A DNA stretch of 22,384 bases, taken from contig JAJXXM010000206.1 of the NCBI GenBank assembly GCA_021781095.1, positions 1 through 22,384 on the forward strand, written 5' to 3'. The translations under genes were made by a program, and so were the position numbers. The DNA comes from a bacterium (lineage in GTDB: Bacteria; Eremiobacterota; Eremiobacteria; Baltobacterales; Baltobacteraceae). The notes beneath the pieces are model-generated. The model worked only from the letters and a program-made list of their open reading frames with translations. It did no database searches and was not told the origin of the DNA. Below are positions 21,724-22,384 of this stretch, piece by piece (the stretch's first letter is position 1; each line of letters begins with the position of its first letter).

Positions 21724-22384
21724 TTATGCCCCTCCCAAGTATGCGGCCACCACCGCGGGGTCTCGTGCGAGCGCCGCCGCAGTGTCACCGCGTGCGATTT
21801 CGCCGTTACGAAGGACGTATCCACGGTCCGCCAGTGCGAGTGCCGCACGAGCGTTCTGTTCGACGAGCACGATCGTCGTGCCGCGAGCGTGAATGTCGCG
21901 AAGCACTTCGAAAATTTGCTTGACGACGAGCGGGGCGAGCCCCAACGACGGCTCGTCGAGCAGCAAGAGGCGAGGGCGAGCGATCAGCGCGCGCCCGATC
22001 GCGAGCATCTGCTGTTCGCCTCCCGAGAGCGTCCCCGCACGCTGGGCGATGCGCTCGCGCAAGCGCGGAAAGATCGCGAGCACCTCGTCGATCCGCGCTG
22101 CAGCTTCGCGACGCGAGGCGATTGCGAACCCCCCGAGGTCGAGATTCTCGCGGACCGTCATCCGCGTAAAAATGCGTCGGCCTTCCGGTACGTGCCCGAG
22201 ACCGAGCCGTGCGATTGCATCCGGAGCGCGCCGACGGAGGCTCTCCCCGTCGAAAAGCACCTCGCCCGAACGAATCGGCAACAAACCCGAGATCGCTCGA
22301 AGCGTCGTCGTCTTGCCCGCACCGTTGGCGCCGAGCAGCGCGACGATCTCCCCTTCCTCCACGCGCAGATCGATGCCGCGTAGC
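21724..22384 (-). CDS. livF: Branched-chain amino acid-type ABC transporter ATPase, LivF-like (5' end outside window)
   Basis: One of the two ATPases of a HAAT-family transporter for branched-chain amino acids or related solutes. Visible motifs are Walker A GANGAGKTT, the LivF-like GLGHVPEGRRIFTRMTVRENL, signature LSGGEQQM, Walker B LLLLDEPSLGLAP and the terminal VEQNARAALALADRGYVLRNG. The frame runs off the right edge, where LRGIDLRVEEGE still matches the family, so perhaps 15-20 residues are missing and the GTG at 22362 is not the true start. The LivG, LivH and LivM genes would be expected upstream, outside the window. The substrate cannot be told from the ATPase. Confidence 0.92.
   Translation of the reverse strand, partial: LRGIDLRVEEGEIVALLGANGAGKTTTLRAISGLLPIRSGEVLFDGESLRRRAPDAIARLGLGHVPEGRRIFTRMTVRENLDLGGFAIASRREAAARIDEVLAIFPRLRERIAQRAGTLSGGEQQMLAIGRALIARPRLLLLDEPSLGLAPLVVKQIFEVLRDIHARGTTIVLVEQNARAALALADRGYVLRNGEIARGDTAAALARDPAVVAAYLGGA

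Overview
The window is GC-rich (arms of C/G-heavy codons, many GTG/TTG starts) and densely packed with bacterial genes: 20 protein genes, no tRNA, rRNA, CRISPR array or insertion sequence seen. A TonB-dependent receptor, a barrel-like protein with a heme motif and several probable lipoproteins indicate a diderm cell. Complex I genes point to a respiring organism. The overall flavour (Pro/Ser/Thr-rich lipoproteins with carboxypeptidase-regulatory-like domains, high GC, short intergenic gaps) is compatible with a poorly cultured lineage such as Candidatus Eremiobacterota, but this is an impression and not a phylogenetic result.

Layout. 1-865 (minus): the head of a complex I operon, nuoA-nuoB, running off the left edge. 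932-1429 (plus): a small secreted carboxypeptidase-regulatory-like protein, overlapping stop-to-stop with the next operon. 1426-3149 (minus): a two-gene operon of a signal-peptide-bearing monoheme cytochrome fused to a barrel-like domain (architecture like Cyc2-type cytochrome-porins), coupled by TAATG to a YceI protein, behind a near-consensus promoter carrying two TTAG-N6-CTA operator-like sites. 3316-4705 (plus): a heptad-repeat membrane-anchored coiled-coil protein and a lipoprotein, ended by stacked hairpins. 4843-7056 (minus): an unusually long type IV prepilin-like protein. 7161-8237 (plus): a two-pore-helix-type K+ channel, convergent with and overlapping hflX.

8176-13984: vitamin B12 uptake. 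A BtuF-like binding protein (minus, coupled to hflX) is divergent from a cobalamin riboswitch followed by a TonB receptor (btuB-like), a FecCD permease (btuC-like) and an ATPase (btuD-like). Together they would move cobalamin across outer and inner membranes under feedback control by B12.

13975-15366 (minus): a membrane-anchored SpoIIE/RsbU-type PP2C phosphatase with a periplasmic sensor region. 15370-21225 (plus): phosphomannomutase/phosphoglucomutase, Dps ferritin-like protein, a double-headed dynamin-like GTPase whose second GTPase head looks degenerate, and N-acetylglucosamine-6-phosphate deacetylase. 21234-22384 (minus): a LivF-type ABC ATPase (cut by the right edge) coupled to a DUF2721 membrane protein.

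The most unusual items are the cytochrome-barrel/YceI operon with its metal-repressor-like promoter, the tandem dynamin next to dps, and the ~737-residue prepilin.
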